Below, one piece after another: positions 25,064 through 32,949 of a stretch of DNA of 39,119 nucleotides. This DNA is from DAOUJW01 sp034421015 (GTDB lineage: Bacteria; Chloroflexota; Dehalococcoidia; Lucifugimonadales; UBA2985). Where the stretch lies: NCBI GenBank assembly GCA_034421015.1, contig DAOUKT010000026.1, positions 1 to 39,119 on the forward strand. The letters are read 5' to 3'. Each line of letters opens with the position of its first letter. The stretch's first letter is position 1. The position numbers and the translations under genes were made by a program. The notes beneath the pieces were generated by a model that was given only the letters and a program-made list of their open reading frames with translations, was not told the DNA's origin and did no database searches.

Positions 25064-26356
25064 CTACGTCTTTGGCGGCCTGGCTATGATGGCCAGCGGC
25101 ATCGCAACCGCATTGACCGCGGCGAGTATGTAGAGCGAGATCATGTAGCTGTCGGTGATGTCGAAGACAATGCCCATCATTATTGGGCCCAGCATTCCAG
25201 ACACGACCGTTACGCTGCGTGTGAGTCCCTGGAGCGCGCCGAAGTTCCGTGGTCCGAAGTAGTTGCTGACCAGCACGCCCCTTGCCGGGATCATTCCGCC
25301 GAAGGCCGTTCCGTACATCAGGGCAAACAGGATCACCTGCCAGTAGTGGAACCCGCTCATGTTGGCCAGCAGGACAAATGCGCCGACGAATATTCCAAGG
25401 AGTCCTGCCAGTACCAGCCTCGCGCTGATGTAGTCCATAATCCAGCCTCCTCCCAGCCGTCCGAAGACGCTGAGGACTGTGAAGAAGGCCAGGACCGTCG
25501 CTGCCTGGGTGTTGGAGAACTCGATGGAGAGCAGGTAGGGTATAAGGTGGACAATCAGCCCGCTGACGCCCATAGTCTCGGCCGCGAATATGATGGAGAG
25601 TATCCAGAACGCCGGTGTTCTCAGGGCCTGCAAGACGGTCAGGCTCTCCTCGTCCGACAGCTGCTCCATGGTCGAGCGGCGAGTCGTTGACGTTGCGGCG
25701 TAGGCTGCGGCCTCCTCCTCAGTATCGCCGTCGGGGCGCAATCCGTATTGGGCCGGCCTGGACCTGAAGACCAGGCTGAGGGGAATCATGATGCACCAGG
25801 TCGCCAGTCCAAGAACAACGAATGCCGCTCGCCAGCCAAAGCTCTCCACCAGCCACACCACGACGAACAGCATGGGGCCGCTCAGAATCGCCCCGGATGC
25901 CCCGATTCCCAGCGCCCTTCCCCGCTGTCTCTGGAACCACTGGACTATGGCCCAGTTCCTGGGAGTGCCGGTTGCGCTGGTGCCAAGGGAGACCAGCAGA
26001 ACGGCGATGTAGAACATGAAGATGGAGTTGACAATGCTCAGGTACATTATGGAGGCGCCCATAATGAAGGCCCCGGCCAGCACCATCTTGCGCGGCCCGT
26101 ACTTGTCTACCAGGAACCCCTCGATGGGGGCGACGATGCTGCCCTCAAGGCGCTGGAGGCCGAAAGCGCCGGAGACAATGGCGCGGCTCCATCCGAAAGT
26201 CTGGACTATGGGCGTGAAGAACACCTGCATCCCGTAGACCCAGCAGATGCTGACCCACAGGTGCATTCCCATCCCCGCAGCCACGATGAACCACCCATAG
26301 AATATCCTGGGTTTGGCACGCGACCTCTGGGAGGCTTGCTCTTGAGTTTGTTGCAC
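25064..26356 (-). CDS. MFS transporter, oxalate/formate-antiporter-like
   Basis: A 430-residue, 12-helix carrier. I chose GTG 26356 as start: CGAGGTCAA sits directly upstream, and the resulting N-terminus, VQQTQEQASQRSRAKPRIF, resembles the start of the paralogue at 27247. Family marks are RIFYGWFIVAAGMGMHLW, GFLVDKYGPRKMVLAG and the central loop AQYGLRPDGDTEEE. It is closest to the 27247-28560 carrier in this window, sharing KQVFFTP-like and GGMIPARG segments. The substrate is probably a carboxylate; not determined. Confidence 0.9.
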   Translation of the reverse strand: MQQTQEQASQRSRAKPRIFYGWFIVAAGMGMHLWVSICWVYGMQVFFTPIVQTFGWSRAIVSGAFGLQRLEGSIVAPIEGFLVDKYGPRKMVLAGAFIMGASIMYLSIVNSIFMFYIAVLLVSLGTSATGTPRNWAIVQWFQRQRGRALGIGASGAILSGPMLFVVVWLVESFGWRAAFVVLGLATWCIMIPLSLVFRSRPAQYGLRPDGDTEEEAAAYAATSTTRRSTMEQLSDEESLTVLQALRTPAFWILSIIFAAETMGVSGLIVHLIPYLLSIEFSNTQAATVLAFFTVLSVFGRLGGGWIMDYISARLVLAGLLGIFVGAFVLLANMSGFHYWQVILFALMYGTAFGGMIPARGVLVSNYFGPRNFGALQGLTRSVTVVSGMLGPIMMGIVFDITDSYMISLYILAAVNAVAMPLAIIARPPKT

Positions 26357-26440
26357 TTGACCTCGCTTTGGGCACGGCCCGGACGCGGCCTGCCTTGGTG
26401 AGAGGTGGGGGTGTCCTTGGTTCAACTCATAATAATACAA

Positions 26441-26729
26441 AACTTGGCAAATCGCTATCGCCGTCGGCCTGTGGTATTCCTGGCATGTGTTGGTATTGCC
26501 GGACGATACCGCTCGCCCTGAGCTTGTCGAAGGGCGCGAGCGGGAGCCGTGCGTCCTTAGTCTTCCCGCTCAAATGGTTCGACAGGCTCACCCCCGTATC
26601 AAGTACGGGGCAGGCTATGAGCGGGAAAGGAGTGGTATTCCAGCCAGCGTTGGCATTACTAAGACGCCCCGAGAATACCCAGCCTGTGAGCTACGGGGAC
26701 GCGCGCCGCGCTTCAGCGCCATCCGTTAG
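26441..26729. repeat. Composite of GAGC-type palindromic repeats
   Basis: Two inverted repeats lie in tandem. CCGCTCG...CGAGCGG (26509-26543) encloses CTGAGCTTGTCGAAGG. CCCGCTCA...TGAGCGGG (26565-26625) encloses TTCGACAGGCTCA and a small CCCCGTA/TACGGGG stem. Both belong to the same family as 35105-35203. On each side lies a similar GTGGTATTCC...GTTGG(T/C)ATT segment, as if one element had been inserted into another. No gene is supported here. Confidence 0.72.
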
Positions 26730-27077
26730 CTAGGCGACCGTCTCCGTCAGGGCAAAGAGGTTGCCCTCGGTATCGACAACCTCGGCCAGGCGAATGGGCT
26801 CTCCCGGTCTGTCCTCCGGCTCGCGTGTGACTAGACCGCCGCCGCGCTCGATCTCCCGCACGGCCGAGTTGAGGTCTTCCACCTGAATACTCATGCCCGT
26901 CATGCGCTGTTCGTTGCCGCCTCCGCCGTGCAGCGCGACAACGGCGTCGCCAAAGGTCAGCTCGCTCCACGCAGGCGAGGAGAGTCGGGGCTTCAGCCCT
27001 ACCACGTCTCTATAGAAGGCAAGGGCTCGATCCATGTCCTGGGCCATCAGCACGTACTTGACGCACTCAATGTTCAA
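26730..27077 (-). CDS. VOC-family (glyoxalase/dioxygenase-like) protein
   Basis: A 115-residue single-module VOC protein: start KYVLMAQDMDRALAFYRDVVGL, then WSELTFGDAVVALHGG, MSIQVEDLNSAVREIERGGG and VVDTEGNLFALTE. The usual metal-ligand positions include the histidine in ALHGG and the glutamate near the end, but I cannot assign the reaction. The start is TTG 27077, right behind GGAGGGAGGAG. A longer frame from TTG 27101 would contain that ribosome site inside its coding region. It diverges from the MFS gene at 27247. Confidence 0.85.
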   Translation of the reverse strand: MNIECVKYVLMAQDMDRALAFYRDVVGLKPRLSSPAWSELTFGDAVVALHGGGGNEQRMTGMSIQVEDLNSAVREIERGGGLVTREPEDRPGEPIRLAEVVDTEGNLFALTETVA

Positions 27078-27200
27078 CTCTCCTCCCTCCTTCGGGTGCA
27101 AGCGGGTGCAAGAGGTCCCGGCTCTGCAACGCCTCCACTTTACCGCAACGGCGGGCCGGAGGGGAAGGACTCTTGTGTTTCTCTCATCGCGCCACTGCTA

Positions 27201-27229
27201 TTGACACAACAGAGGCGACTTTGTAGTCT
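27201..27229 (+). promoter_or_regulatory. Promoter of the MFS gene at 27247
   Basis: A perfect TTGACA (27201-27206), 17 bases, then TAGTCT (27224-27229), a weak -10 box. Confidence 0.5.
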
Positions 27230-27246
27230 CCTAACCAGAGGTGGGT

Positions 27247-28560
27247 ATGCAAGCTGAGCAGGGAGCCAGGGCCAGACCCCGTATCTTCTATGGCTGGTAC
27301 ATGGTCGCGGCCGGCATGGGCATTCACCTCTGGATCAGCGTTGTCTGGGTCTACGCCAAGCAGGTCTTTTTCACCCCCATCTCCATGCACTTCGGGTGGA
27401 GCCGCGCCCTCATGTCCGGCGCATTCGCCCTGGAGCGGCTGGAGGGCAGCATAGTCTCGCCCATCGAGGGTTTCCTTGTAGACAAGTACGGGCCTCGAAA
27501 GATAATGGTGATAGGCACGTTCATCACCGGCCTGGGCATAATGTCTCTCAGCTTCCTCCAGAACATCTACATGTTCTACTTCTCCATTCTCCTGGTCGCC
27601 CTGGGCCAGAGCATGGCCCTGGGCATACCCCGCACCTGGGCCATCGTCCAATGGTTCAGGCGGCTGCGGGGCCGCGCCCTGGGCATTGGGGGCAGCGGTG
27701 CGATATTCAGCGGGCCGATGCTCATCATCACCGTGCTGCTGGTGCAGACCTACGGGTGGAGGGCGGCCTTCATAATGCTTGGCCTCTCCGTCTGGATGAT
27801 CAACCTGCCCCTTGCGATGGTGTTCAGAGGCAGGCCCCAAGACTACGGCTATCTCCCGGACGGCGACCCGCCGGAGGAGGAAAAGCCGGAGCCGGCAAAG
27901 GACGCGGCAGAGGGCGAGGCGCAGCCCGCAAGACGATCAACCGGCGATGAGTCCACCGAGGGCAGTATGGGCGTCAAGCAGGCGCTGGCAACTCCGTCCT
28001 TCTGGCTCCTCAGCCTGGTCTTTGGCGCGCAGACAATGGGAACCAACGCCCTCAACATCCACCTGATACCCTACTTCGAGAGCATTGGCTTCTCCACCGC
28101 GCAGGCCGTCTCCGTTCTGGGAGCGTTCACCCTTCTCAGCGCCATCGGCAGGCTGGGCGGCGGGTTCGCCTTCGACATGTGGAACAGCCGCGTGGTAATG
28201 GCCGGGATCATGGGCAGCCAGGTGATCGCCTTTGCCATAATGGCCAACGTGACCGAATACTGGCAGATACTCCCCTTCGCCCTCTTCTGGGGCATTGCGT
28301 TCGGCGGGATGATACCGGCGCGGGGCTACATCATCAGCGCCTACTTCGGCACGGGCAGCTTCGGGGCGATACAGGGCCTCACCCAGACCGTGTCGGTCTT
28401 CGGAGGGATGCTGGGGCCGGTCCTCATGGGCCTGGTCTTCGACATGACCGGCTCCTACGTCATCGGGATTTACATCATCCTGGCGGCCGCGGCCCTGGTC
28501 ATTCCACTGCTCTTGCTGGCCCGGCCACCGAAGATGCCGGCCGCGACCTCGACTGGTTGA
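27247..28560 (+). CDS. MFS transporter, oxalate/formate-antiporter-like
   Basis: A 437-residue, 12-helix carrier. ATG 27247 is preferred to GTG 27241 because AGAGG lies 5 bases upstream of it. It has RIFYGWYMVAAGMGIHLW, GFLVDKYGPRKIMVIG and the central loop QDYGYLPDGDPPEEEK. The central loop is longer and more acidic than in the paralogues. It is transcribed away from the VOC gene and is followed, 166 bases later, by an acyl-CoA dehydrogenase gene with its own strong promoter. A link between uptake and acyl-CoA oxidation is suggested by position only. Confidence 0.92.
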   Translation: MQAEQGARARPRIFYGWYMVAAGMGIHLWISVVWVYAKQVFFTPISMHFGWSRALMSGAFALERLEGSIVSPIEGFLVDKYGPRKIMVIGTFITGLGIMSLSFLQNIYMFYFSILLVALGQSMALGIPRTWAIVQWFRRLRGRALGIGGSGAIFSGPMLIITVLLVQTYGWRAAFIMLGLSVWMINLPLAMVFRGRPQDYGYLPDGDPPEEEKPEPAKDAAEGEAQPARRSTGDESTEGSMGVKQALATPSFWLLSLVFGAQTMGTNALNIHLIPYFESIGFSTAQAVSVLGAFTLLSAIGRLGGGFAFDMWNSRVVMAGIMGSQVIAFAIMANVTEYWQILPFALFWGIAFGGMIPARGYIISAYFGTGSFGAIQGLTQTVSVFGGMLGPVLMGLVFDMTGSYVIGIYIILAAAALVIPLLLLARPPKMPAATSTG

Positions 28561-28647
28561 GGGTCGTTGTAGACGGCCCTACGGAATCGGCGATGCCGCT
28601 GGCTGGAGGCGGCGCGAAATCGTACTGCGGAAGCCGTGAGACTTGCC

Positions 28648-28676
28648 TTGACACTTCCTATTGCTGCAAATATGAT
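28648..28676 (+). promoter_or_regulatory. Near-consensus promoter of the acyl-CoA dehydrogenase gene
   Basis: TTGACA (28648-28653), 17 bases, TATGAT (28671-28676). The leader would be about 45 bases. Confidence 0.82.
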
Positions 28677-28726
28677 TGATCGCATAGAGCCATGCGTCGA
28701 AGAAGACCAAGCTGAGGAGGCAGAAG

Positions 28727-29944
28727 ATGGACTTTGCATTGCCCTACACACCGGAGCAGGAGGAGTTCCGCAAGGAGGTGCGGGCCTGGCTTGAGGAGAA
28801 CGTCCCTGAGAACATGAGGGAGCCAGTCGACCAGAAGCACTTCACGGCTGAGCAGTACTGGTTCTGGCGGGAGAAGCACAAGGAGATGGCCCAGAAGGGA
28901 TGGCTTGAGCCGACCTACCCCAAGGAGTACGGCGGCGGCGGGCTGACCGGCGACCACGAGACCATCATTGACGAGGAGTTCGCGCGGGCCAGGGCCGTTC
29001 GCCGGTTCAGCAGCACCCAGATCTTCCCCACGCTCCTGGTCTGGGGCACTGAGGAGCAGAAGCAGAAGTACCTCCGCCCTCTTCTGACCGGCGAGAAGGT
29101 GACCTGGCAGAAGCTGACGGAACCCCACTCCGGCGCGGATATCGCCGACTACCAGAGCAAGGCCGTGCGCGACGGCGACGACTGGATCCTCAACGGCTCC
29201 AACGTCTTCATCGGAGGCTACGAGGACGCCGAGATGATGGTTGGGCCGCTGCTGACGGACCCGGACGCGCCTCGCCATCGGAACCTGGGTTACTTCGTCA
29301 TTGACATCCCCTCAGAGGGCCTGGAGATAAAGGAGATGGGCCTGCTGGTGGAGGGCAGGAAGCGCGCCATCTTCATGGACAACGTGCGAGTGTCCGGCGA
29401 CCACCTCATCGGCGGCGACCACCAGGGCTGGCAGGTGCTGGGGACTCACCTTGAGTTCGAGCACGGCGGCGGAGGCCGCGCCTTCCCTCGTGACGAGGCC
29501 CTGGACGATCTGCTGAGCTTCGTCAAGCACTCCAGCAATGACGAGGGCCCCCTGGGCAGCGACCCGGTGCTGCAGCAGGAGACCATGGACGCCGTAATCG
29601 AGTCCCACGTGCAGGGCCTGCTGGCCAAGCGCACCCACTGGATGTACCAGGCGAAGCAGGAGATACGTTACGAGGGCAACATGGCCAACGTCCACAGCCG
29701 GGAGTCGGGTCTTCGCAACGCCCGCCGGGTGCGGGACATCATGGGGCTGTACACCTACCTTGGCGTGGACGAGCCCGGCGCGCCCTTCGGCGGCGCGCAG
29801 GAGGTCAGGCAGCGCTCGGCGGCCGGCCAGCGACACGCCGGAGGCAGCACCAACATCGCTAAGGTGGTGCTTGCGCGGCGCATCGGCATAAGCCGGACCC
29901 AGGAGAGGCCTGCGCCCACGCCGTCTACCACCGGCGCCGGCTAG
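28727..29944 (+). CDS. Acyl-CoA dehydrogenase family protein (copy 1)
   Basis: A 405-residue flavoprotein. It begins LPYTPEQEEFRKEVRAWL, then WLEPTYPKEYGGGGLTGDHE, and the FAD/substrate segment KLTEPHSGADIADYQ with WILNGSNVFI. This is the ordinary layout of the family: N-terminal helices, beta domain, C-terminal helices. The C-terminus, GGSTNIAKVVLARRIG, is nearly identical to that of the copy at 37528-38781. The enzyme should desaturate an acyl-CoA with FAD; chain length or substrate class is not evident. GAGGAGG lies 6 bases before ATG 28727. Confidence 0.92.
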   Translation: MDFALPYTPEQEEFRKEVRAWLEENVPENMREPVDQKHFTAEQYWFWREKHKEMAQKGWLEPTYPKEYGGGGLTGDHETIIDEEFARARAVRRFSSTQIFPTLLVWGTEEQKQKYLRPLLTGEKVTWQKLTEPHSGADIADYQSKAVRDGDDWILNGSNVFIGGYEDAEMMVGPLLTDPDAPRHRNLGYFVIDIPSEGLEIKEMGLLVEGRKRAIFMDNVRVSGDHLIGGDHQGWQVLGTHLEFEHGGGGRAFPRDEALDDLLSFVKHSSNDEGPLGSDPVLQQETMDAVIESHVQGLLAKRTHWMYQAKQEIRYEGNMANVHSRESGLRNARRVRDIMGLYTYLGVDEPGAPFGGAQEVRQRSAAGQRHAGGSTNIAKVVLARRIGISRTQERPAPTPSTTGAG

Positions 29945-29971
29945 GCTTCAGCCGTCAGGATTGAGCTAAAG

Positions 29972-29999
29972 AGAGAGGGCCTCAGACGAGGCCCTCTCT
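29972..29999. terminator. Strong hairpin between converging genes
   Basis: A perfect 12-bp stem AGAGAGGGCCTC/GAGGCCCTCTCT with loop AGAC, 27 bases after the dehydrogenase. It lacks a long T tract but probably stops transcription from one or both sides. Confidence 0.7.
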
Positions 30000-30031
30000 G
30001 CTATCTCTGGGCTACTAGTCGCCTTTGGGGA

Positions 30032-31294
30032 TCAGGGTCTCACCATGGTCGTGGACCATCTCCCCACCAGCCTCGGTCTTGGGAGTAGGAAGAGGAGCGG
30101 GATGGCGATCACAGTGATTGCGATGGTGGCGTAGATGGCTATGTTGTAGGACTCTCTTGTATCGAAGATCCAGCCGTAGAAGACGGGGCCCGCCATGCCC
30201 GCGCCGATTGCGCCGCCCTGGACCAGCCCCTGGAGCGCGCCAAAGGCCCGGGAGCCGAATATCTGCATGATGAGGAACGGCCTCAGGGGAATCGCTCCAC
30301 CGAACCCGATCCCGAAGAGGAAGGAGTAGAGGACCACCAGCCAGAAGTCGGAGGGGCCGTTGACCAGGGTCAGCAGAGCGAGAGCGACAACCTGGAAGGC
30401 TATGAGACCTGACATCACGATCCGGTAGTCGGCCATGTCCGCCAGGGTCCCCGCGCCTATGCGCCCTATGCCGCTCAGCAGGAATACCAGTCCCAGGATG
30501 CCCGCGGCCTGTGATGCGGTGTAGTCGATGTCCTGGAGCAGCGGGATGAGGTGTACGAAGAGGCCGCTAATGCCTATGAACTGCGCCCCGAAGAGCACCG
30601 TGATAACCCAGAAGCTGCGCGTCCGCACCGCCTCCCGGACGCCAATGCCCTCGAATTCCTCGTGTTCGGAATCGTCGTATTCGCCTCCCCGGGTATCGCC
30701 GTCCGGGAGGTAGCCGTACCTTTCAGGGGTTGAGCGAGCCAGCAGGCTCAACGGGATTCCCACAACCCAGACGCCAACGCCCAGCAGCAGTATGGCCACG
30801 CGCCACCCCAGCCACTCCTCCAGCACCGCGACCGTCACGACAAATGGCCCGCCAACCACGGGGCCGAGCATGGCTATGCCCAGGGCGCGTCCCCGCAGGC
30901 GGCTGAACCAGTTGGCGACGGCCACCGACCAGGAGACCCCGTGAGAGGCCCCGCTCACGCCCAGGGACGCCAGCATGAACACCACGTAGAACGACCAAAC
31001 CGAGTCGATGTAGGCCATCAGGACCATCCCTGCGCCGCCAATTATTACGCCAAGGAGGATGATGACCCGGGGCCCCCAGCGGTCGACCAGGAACCCGATG
31101 ACCGGGGCCAGCAGGCCGGACTCCAGCTGTCGCAGGGAGAAGGCCCCGGAGGTGAGGGCGCGAGTCCATCCGAACTCGTTGAGAATGGGGAGGAAGAAGA
31201 CCTGGAAGCCCTGGAAGAACACTACGGACAGGTAGAAGTTCATCGCGACGCTGCCCGCCACGATGTACCAGCCGTAGAATATCTTCTTCCTCAA
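30032..31294 (-). CDS. MFS transporter, oxalate/formate-antiporter-like
   Basis: A 420-residue carrier starting with TTG 31294 (KKIFYGWYIVAGSVAM). It has GFLVDRWGPRVIILLG and the shared central loop ERYGYLPDGDTRGGEYD. It is the fourth paralogue of the set and the most divergent in its first helices (FQGFQVFFLPILNEFGW). It converges with the acyl-CoA dehydrogenase gene. The leader to its start contains no strong promoter; TTTACA near 31379 is a weak candidate. Confidence 0.92.
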   Translation of the reverse strand: MRKKIFYGWYIVAGSVAMNFYLSVVFFQGFQVFFLPILNEFGWTRALTSGAFSLRQLESGLLAPVIGFLVDRWGPRVIILLGVIIGGAGMVLMAYIDSVWSFYVVFMLASLGVSGASHGVSWSVAVANWFSRLRGRALGIAMLGPVVGGPFVVTVAVLEEWLGWRVAILLLGVGVWVVGIPLSLLARSTPERYGYLPDGDTRGGEYDDSEHEEFEGIGVREAVRTRSFWVITVLFGAQFIGISGLFVHLIPLLQDIDYTASQAAGILGLVFLLSGIGRIGAGTLADMADYRIVMSGLIAFQVVALALLTLVNGPSDFWLVVLYSFLFGIGFGGAIPLRPFLIMQIFGSRAFGALQGLVQGGAIGAGMAGPVFYGWIFDTRESYNIAIYATIAITVIAIPLLFLLPRPRLVGRWSTTMVRP

Positions 31295-31402
31295 GGACGG
31301 CCTTTCGTCTCTGGCGCTGACCCGCGTGGCAGTTGGGAGGGCATAGATTGGAGGTTATCACCGAAAGCGGTCGGTGTAAACGGCGGAGAGGATGGGGTGC
31401 TT

Positions 31403-31432
31403 TGTAGAGGCGATTCAAGAATCGCCCATACA
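31403..31432. repeat. GGCGATTC palindromic element
   Basis: GGCGATTC-AA-GAATCGCC (31409-31426) with outer TGTA/TACA arms. It lies between the NYN gene and the MFS gene and could also end transcription of the NYN gene. It resembles dispersed palindromes common in other bacterial genomes. Confidence 0.7.
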
Positions 31433-31460
31433 TAGGTCATACATGAGTCCGTCTGGTAAG

Positions 31461-32444
31461 TTAATCTCTAGGAATAGTTAAGGTGACTTGGTTGGGGTCG
31501 TCTCCGGACTGTTGCACCCGCAGGATGCCCATAGTGTTCATGTGCTGCAAAGCGCTGGCGAAAGGACGGTTCAGACTGAACCCAGCATCTTCTAGTAACT
31601 TCTGATAACTCCTTCCTTCCCACCCATCATTTTCGAGAGCCACTCTGCACTGGTTGCCGAATGCGCCTTTGGTTACAGGTTTATCGAGCAGTCTAACTGC
31701 CACTAGATAGCACTTCCGCGTAAAATACGGACGCTGGAAGGGGATAAAGTGGTCGGGCCCGACCGTTTTAATCAACCGCTCGCTGCAATCTGAAGTACCG
31801 CATACGAACACTTCAACTCCTGCGTTCTTCAGTCTGCCCAGGTAGTCAGCGTATCCTCCGTCGTTCGAAACAAGCACATAAATCATCTGAGAGGGGTCTC
31901 TGCTATTTTGGTCACTACCAAGAGACAACCCCAAATAGGCCTCCCCCGCGCCGATCAGCTCGCGGTCCAAGTTATAGAGACTATGTGTTATTGCGAACCC
32001 CTTTCTTTTCAAAGCGCTGTCAACATCCTGATCCACCTCAGACACATACGCTACTGCCCTGACATTTCCCACTCCGCGAAATATAAAGTGCATGTAGTCC
32101 CACAAATCAGAGGAGAATACTCTGACGTCATCGTGACGAATAGAGGCATTCCGATAGTCCCACTGGATGACCAAGGATCCTCTATCGCGCTTATTTTCTA
32201 TAGTAGTCCTCCTCCTCTTAAAAAAGTCAGGTGTGACACCATGCTCCTTGGCAATCGAAAACAGCGCGGCCAGAGCATTCGCGTCTGGAACGTTGCTACC
32301 ACGCTCCCAACGTGACAGTGTGTTTACCGGCACATCCAGGATCTCTGCCAACCCTGCTTGGTTTAGACCTATCTTATGTCGTAGCTCAACCAAGACGGCA
32401 GTATCAAAAGCAAACGCGTGGTCTTGAGGCCGGATTGGGGCCAT
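31461..32444 (-). CDS. XRE-type helix-turn-helix + NYN (PIN-like) nuclease protein
   Basis: A 327-residue protein. The N-terminal XRE domain includes LRHKIGLNQAGLAEILDV and TLSRWERGSNVPD. A NYN/PIN-like domain follows, with VIQWDYRNASI and IYVLVSNDGGYADYLG, then VEVFVCGTSD. The C-terminal 90 residues (GAFGNQCRVALENDGW onward) look like a winged-helix segment. NYN domains are metal-dependent RNases. ATG 32444 is chosen because AAGGAGG lies 5 bases upstream; the longer frame to 32525 would run through the hairpin at 32494-32526. It follows a 50-residue Gly-rich protein gene, and its XRE part may bind the palindrome in the shared promoter. AT-rich. Confidence 0.85.
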   Translation of the reverse strand: MAPIRPQDHAFAFDTAVLVELRHKIGLNQAGLAEILDVPVNTLSRWERGSNVPDANALAALFSIAKEHGVTPDFFKRRRTTIENKRDRGSLVIQWDYRNASIRHDDVRVFSSDLWDYMHFIFRGVGNVRAVAYVSEVDQDVDSALKRKGFAITHSLYNLDRELIGAGEAYLGLSLGSDQNSRDPSQMIYVLVSNDGGYADYLGRLKNAGVEVFVCGTSDCSERLIKTVGPDHFIPFQRPYFTRKCYLVAVRLLDKPVTKGAFGNQCRVALENDGWEGRSYQKLLEDAGFSLNRPFASALQHMNTMGILRVQQSGDDPNQVTLTIPRD

Positions 32445-32493
32445 TGAGACCTCCTTACCAATGACATGTTCAGTAACCTTTGGTGGGATACTA

Positions 32494-32526
32494 AATGAGC
32501 CTGGCGGGTACACTGCCAGGCTCATT
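32494..32526 (-). terminator. Perfect hairpin between the small-protein gene and the XRE-NYN gene
   Basis: A 12-bp perfect stem AATGAGCCTGGC/GCCAGGCTCATT with a 9-base loop. It follows the small-protein stop by 5 bases and precedes the XRE-NYN ribosome site by about 37 bases. It is read as TAG after the stem, without a T tract. It may be a partial terminator that lowers expression of the nuclease, or an RNA-processing site. Confidence 0.65.
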
Positions 32527-32531
32527 CTGCG

Positions 32532-32684
32532 TTACTTCTTGTTGTCGTTGCCCCGGCCGGGGCCGGACGGATTCCCGGTCCTGCTCGGATAGTTGGGGTT
32601 GCTGCCACCGCCTCCGCTCTTACCACCGCCACCCTTGCCGCCTTTGCCACCCTTCGCCATAATAGCGCTATGCCCTATATTCAT
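32532..32684 (-). CDS. 50-residue Gly/Lys-rich small protein
   Basis: ATG 32684 is preceded by AAGGAGGTGAAAC, an almost ideal ribosome site. The product starts MNIGHSAIMAKGGKGGKGGG, continues with a second glycine block, and ends with NPNYPSRTGNPSGPGRGN and DNKK. It is strongly basic and predicted to be disordered, with no membrane segment or cysteine. It is the first gene after the palindrome-bearing promoter at 32761-32789 and lies upstream of the XRE-NYN nuclease gene. I do not recognise a characterised family. It could be an RNA-binding or neutralising partner of the nuclease, but nothing in the sequence proves this. Confidence 0.78.
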   Translation of the reverse strand: MNIGHSAIMAKGGKGGKGGGGKSGGGGSNPNYPSRTGNPSGPGRGNDNKK

Positions 32685-32760
32685 GTTTCACCTCCTTGCC
32701 GTTAAACTTTTGGACCAAGCTTGGATGCCGTATCCCACCAAAAGCTACTGAGTCAATGGC

Positions 32761-32789
32761 ATATTAGCACTATCGGATAGTGTTGTCAA
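32761..32789 (-). promoter_or_regulatory. Promoter with a palindromic operator in its spacer
   Basis: On the minus strand, TTGACA (32789-32784), a 17-base spacer and TAATAT (32766-32761). The spacer is almost wholly filled by the perfect 15-base palindrome CACTATC-G-GATAGTG (32768-32782). A second palindrome, CCAAGCTTGG (32715-32724), lies in the leader of about 75 bases. An XRE-type repressor bound to the spacer would block the polymerase, so autoregulation by the downstream gene is likely. Confidence 0.8.
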
Positions 32790-32949
32790 CAAACCTGTAG
32801 AACTCAATAATGTCTTCATGGATATAAATCACACCTTGGCAGCAACTGGCAATCACGCCGCCGTTAGGCTAGAATAGGCCCATCGTCGGTAGAGGCGAAT
32901 CATCAGGGCAAGTCCCCTTCCTCTGAGCAATGCCCCCAAAGGAGATGGC

